Shown here: in pieces, positions 61,238-64,000 of the stretch
How positions within the stretch are numbered: the stretch's first letter is position 1
Layout: each line of letters starts with the position of its first letter
Assembly: GCA_032615215.1 (NCBI GenBank)
Contig: CP128433.1
Coordinates: forward strand, 4,820,501 to 4,884,500
Length of the DNA: 64,000 bases
From: Microbulbifer sp. MKSA007
GTDB lineage: Bacteria; Pseudomonadota; Gammaproteobacteria; Pseudomonadales; Cellvibrionaceae
Direction: 5' to 3'
Notes under the pieces: model-generated
Database searches by the model: none
Told to the model about the DNA's origin: nothing
What the model saw: the letters and a program-made list of their open reading frames with translations, nothing else
Translations under genes and position numbers: made by a program

Positions 61238-62929
61238 ATGACTGTTAGCAACTGGACAGTGGGAACCTACCTGGCACAAAGATTAAAAGACGCAGGCATA
61301 GAGCACTACTTCGCCTTGCCTGGCGATTACAATCTGGTGTTACTGGATCAATTACTACTCCACCCAGATCTCAAAATGATCAGCTGCTGTAACGAGCTAA
61401 ATGCAGGCTATGCCGCCGACGGCTATGCCCGCGCAACCGGTGGCCCCTCAGCGGCAGTAGTCACCTTCTCCGTCGGCGGCCTCAGCATGATTAATGCAGT
61501 AGCCGGTGCTTTTGCCGAAGACCTCCCTTTAATTGCAATCTCTGGCGGACCAAATACGAACTCTGAGGCTGAGTGGGAGTATTTGCATCACACTTTAGGT
61601 AAGGTCGATTACAGCTACCAGAGCGAAATCTATTCGCGGGTAACAGCCGAAACCGTGGTTATCCACCATCCATCCCTCGCTCCTGCAGCGATAGACAGAG
61701 CAATTGATACCGCCATGCTGCGGCGTAAACCGGTCTACATCGAAATTGCAGCCAATATTGCTAATGCACCTACATCGGCCCCTATCCCCCGTGGATTTGC
61801 ACGTAGCGCCACTAGTGACCCGGATTCCCTCTCTGCTGCGGTAGAGCATATTGCCGCATTCCTCAATGCTGCCGAACGGCCAGTGTTGATTGCCGGGGGA
61901 AAAGTACGTGCAGCCTCTGCTGAGGAATCCCTGCGGGAACTAGCTGCGAGCAGCAGCTACGGTGTAGCCTGTATGGCCGATGCCAAGGGACTGCTTTCAG
62001 AGACTCACGACAATTTTATGGGTATGTACTGGGGACCAGTCAGTACACCGGGGTGCAGTGAAATTGTTGATACCGCCGATGCACTGCTCTTTGCCGGCCC
62101 AATATTTACCGATTACACCACTACCGGGCACCAACTATGCTTCGACAAAAGCAAGACCGTTATTGCATTACCAGCATCTGTACAACTGGGAGATACCTGT
62201 TACAGCAATGTCCATATGAATGACTTATTGGAAGCCCTGGTCAATAAGCTCAACCCCAATAACGGTGCAGTAAAAGCCTACCGCCGGGTCAGTAGTCCAA
62301 AACATATCCCACAACCAGGCAAGCGAGGCGATGCTTTAACGATTCGACAACTGTTTGCCCGAATCCAAAAAGTGCTTGAAAGCGATACCGCCCTGCTAGT
62401 GGAAACCGGGGACTCCTGGTTTAACGGTATGGAACTATCGCTACCAGATGGAGCCCGCTTCGAAATACAAATGCAATATGGGAGTATCGGCTGGTCTGTA
62501 GGAGCAACTCTCGGTTATAGCTTGGGTATGGGAAAAGGGCGCATGATCGCCTGTATTGGGGATGGGTCTTTCCAACTGACCGCCCAGGAAATCTCCACAA
62601 TGATCCGCTACAACGTTAATCCAATTATTTTTTTGATAAATAACGGTGGCTACACCATTGAAGTAGAAATTCACGATGGGCCCTACAACAATATTAAAAA
62701 CTGGGAGTACGCGCAGTTAGTCGAGGTTTTCAGTGCAGGAGAGGGTCGCGCCTGGGGTTGTAAAGTCACCACTGAGGGGGAGCTGGATAAAGCAATAAAA
62801 GATGCCCTAAAGCACGATGGACTTTGCCTGATAGAAGTAATTATCGATCGCAATGATTGCAACGTAAATTTGCTTAGATGGGGAAACCAGGTAGCTAGGA
62901 ACAATAGCCGCCCAAGCCGCAGTGTTTAA
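61238..62929 (+). CDS. pdc: Pyruvate decarboxylase (plant/Zymomonas type)
   Basis: A 563-residue ThDP-dependent 2-keto acid decarboxylase. The catalytic set of pyruvate decarboxylase is complete: FALPGDYN (Asp30), CNELNAGYAADGYAR (Glu53), EYLHHTLG (His117/His118), ETGDSWFN, MQYGSIGWSVGATLGY, the ThDP/Mg block GDGSFQLTAQE...INNGGY and YTIEVEIHDGPYNNIKNWEY, with its active-site Glu in TIEVEIH. The tail LIEVIIDRNDCN is also typical. It converts pyruvate to acetaldehyde and CO2, but no alcohol dehydrogenase is adjacent. A related indolepyruvate decarboxylase is the main alternative; the QYGSIGW and YNNIKNWEY blocks favour pyruvate decarboxylase, a rare enzyme in bacteria. A long upstream gap suggests independent regulation. 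Confidence 0.85.
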   Translation: MTVSNWTVGTYLAQRLKDAGIEHYFALPGDYNLVLLDQLLLHPDLKMISCCNELNAGYAADGYARATGGPSAAVVTFSVGGLSMINAVAGAFAEDLPLIAISGGPNTNSEAEWEYLHHTLGKVDYSYQSEIYSRVTAETVVIHHPSLAPAAIDRAIDTAMLRRKPVYIEIAANIANAPTSAPIPRGFARSATSDPDSLSAAVEHIAAFLNAAERPVLIAGGKVRAASAEESLRELAASSSYGVACMADAKGLLSETHDNFMGMYWGPVSTPGCSEIVDTADALLFAGPIFTDYTTTGHQLCFDKSKTVIALPASVQLGDTCYSNVHMNDLLEALVNKLNPNNGAVKAYRRVSSPKHIPQPGKRGDALTIRQLFARIQKVLESDTALLVETGDSWFNGMELSLPDGARFEIQMQYGSIGWSVGATLGYSLGMGKGRMIACIGDGSFQLTAQEISTMIRYNVNPIIFLINNGGYTIEVEIHDGPYNNIKNWEYAQLVEVFSAGEGRAWGCKVTTEGELDKAIKDALKHDGLCLIEVIIDRNDCNVNLLRWGNQVARNNSRPSRSV

Positions 62930-63081
62930 TTATTCCCTCACCTTGCTTGAAAAACCAAGCTAACTCTAAAAATAGATTTGGAACTCCAAATCCATATCTA
63001 TTTATTACAAGCAACAGTAGTATTCGGAGTCATAACTTGGGCCTGCCCCACCAATTTACTGCTGCCTGCGAATTTATCCAG

Positions 63082-63959
63082 ATGCCATTACTGTTGTTTG
63101 TCACTCTTCTGTGGGCCTTTTCCTTCAGTTTGATAGGCGTCTACCTGGCCGGACAGGTGGATAGTTATTTTTCAGCAATGACACGGGTTCTCCTTGCCAC
63201 AGCGGTATTTCTACCCATGCTGAAATGGAAGGCTTGCCCTCTCCGCACCGCGATCCGTTTAATTGTGATCGGCGCTGTACAACTGGGGCTGATGTATTTG
63301 TTTTACTACCAGTCATTCTTACTGCTCAGTGTCCCCGAGGTACTGCTATTTACTATTTTCACCCCTCTTTATATCACCGCCCTTGAGGACTTCCTTAATA
63401 GGCACTTTTCTGTCTGGAACCTCACTATCGCAGCCGTAGCTGTATTGGGAGCCGCCACTATTCGCTGGGACTCCCCCAGTAGCGACTTCTGGATTGGATT
63501 TGCAGTCGTCCAGGGTGCCAACCTATGTTTTGCTGTGGGACAGGTAACCTACAAGCGTCTGATGTCCGTCGAGCAAGGCCTCCCCCGAGGCAAACCTTCG
63601 CTTGGTTTTTTATCGGCGCCAGCTTGATCACTGTTATTGCCTGGCTCCTGCTTGGGAAACCGCAGTACCCACAGGGCTCACAGCAATGGGGTGTTCTACT
63701 CTGGTTGGGATTGGTGGCATCAGGTCTGGGATACTTTTTGTGGAACAAGGGTGCTACGCAGGTCTCTACTGGTACCCTGGCCGCAATGAATAATGCACTG
63801 ATTCCCGTTGGCTTGTTGGTAAATCTGTTAATCTGGAATCGGGATGCCGATCTAACCCGTCTCGCCCTTGGGGGAGGACTGATCGGAGCCGCTGTTATCT
63901 TGAATGAATGGCGCAACAAGAGTAGGGAAAGTCACCATGGCGAGTATCGCAGTACCTGA
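63082..63959 (+). pseudogene. EamA/DMT-family permease, one frame break
   Basis: The N-terminal part from ATG 63082 encodes five to six membrane segments (PLLLFVTLLWAFSFSLIGVYL, VLLATAVFLPML, LIVIGAVQLGLMYLFYYQ, WIGFAVVQGANLCFAVGQ) and then ends prematurely after SVEQGLPRGKP. The next frame carries the remaining helices (TFAWFFIGASLITVIAWLLL, VLLWLGLVASGLGYFLWNKG, GTLAAMNNALIPVGLLVNLL). One added C in the C5 run at 63582-63586 joins them as LPPRQTFAWF. The repaired protein has 292 residues, the norm for drug/metabolite transporters; substrate unknown. The alternative start at 62947 adds a hydrophilic stretch without signal and is not preferred. Its stop overlaps the start of the next gene by 23 bp. 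Confidence 0.8.
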
Positions 63960-64000
63960 CCTGAAGACCCAATTACATCAACTGATTGCCTGCCCCAGTG
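63937..64000 (+). CDS. Start of probable acetylornithine deacetylase (partial)
   Basis: ATG 63937 follows AGGGA by 8 bp and reads MASIAVPDLKTQLHQLIACP and then S at the window edge. The pattern helix, L-I-A-x-P-S resembles the N-terminus of ArgE-like M20 peptidases, whose first conserved serine lies at this position. It overlaps the EamA permease end, so it is transcribed with it. Only 21 residues are visible and the identification is a guess based on that short motif. Confidence 0.4.
   Translation, partial: MASIAVPDLKTQLHQLIACPS

Noticed and set aside
62947..63081. N-terminal extension of the EamA permease
   Set aside because: The extension is hydrophilic with many Asn and Ser and precedes the first membrane helix; DMT permeases start at that helix.

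Overview
This window is chromosomal DNA from a Gammaproteobacterium. The proteins look most like those of marine Cellvibrionales/Microbulbifer-type organisms or Pseudomonas relatives; this is my impression from family signatures and gene order, not a database result. The clearest landmark is a conserved gammaproteobacterial backbone on the right: parE-yqiA-(lipoprotein)-cpdA-yqiB-nudF, then tolC, waaA, an LPS glycosyltransferase set, ugd, ilvE and glnE. Between nudF and tolC sit two glycosyltransferases and a pqiA/letA-pqiB/letB type lipid-transport operon.

Layout. 1-3.4 kb: RND/MMPL exporter, LolA-like protein and the start of an outer-membrane protein, one minus-strand operon. 4.1-8.1 kb: secreted M20 amidohydrolase, a frameshifted rhlE helicase and a GNAT acetyltransferase. 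8.2-10.5 kb: small accessory or secreted proteins. 10.8-13.2 kb: mmsA-mmsB for the end of valine catabolism. 13.3-16.1 kb: a small secreted protein, an SDR divergent from a LysR regulator, and a phospholipase-A2-like secreted protein. 16.2-20.7 kb: a self-contained NAD salvage regulon (nadM-Nudix, nadV, a draG-like gene with a nonsense codon, and the repressor nrtR), with NrtR-type palindromes at three promoters and a pair of matching leader-RNA hairpins. 20.7-24 kb: HxlR/SDR divergent pair and asparagine synthetase. 24-30.6 kb: AT-rich, gene-poor accessory segment with an FG-GAP lipoprotein, an 11-bp tandem repeat and an intact IS5-type element whose insertion splits an older reading frame. 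30.6-36.4 kb: parE-nudF cluster. 36.5-53.1 kb: LPS and envelope genes. 53.2-59 kb: ilvE, glnE and a GspE/PilB ATPase. 59.1-61.1 kb: DUF47/PiT phosphate transport. 61.2-64 kb: a plant/Zymomonas-type pyruvate decarboxylase, an EamA permease and the start of a probable argE.

Two points dominate the interpretation. First, seven frame breaks (rhlE, DUF4136 gene, pqiB three times, glnE, EamA permease) each lie in a single-nucleotide run of 4-6 bases, and six of them are repaired by adding exactly one base to the run. That looks more like systematic under-calling of homopolymers than real gene decay, so these genes are probably intact in the organism. Second, nadM and nadV share a covarying stem-loop with an identical AGAGA loop, followed by a short hairpin holding the Shine-Dalgarno sequence. 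This is a candidate cis-regulatory RNA acting on top of NrtR repression, and is the best candidate here for something undescribed.

I saw no tRNA, rRNA or CRISPR array.
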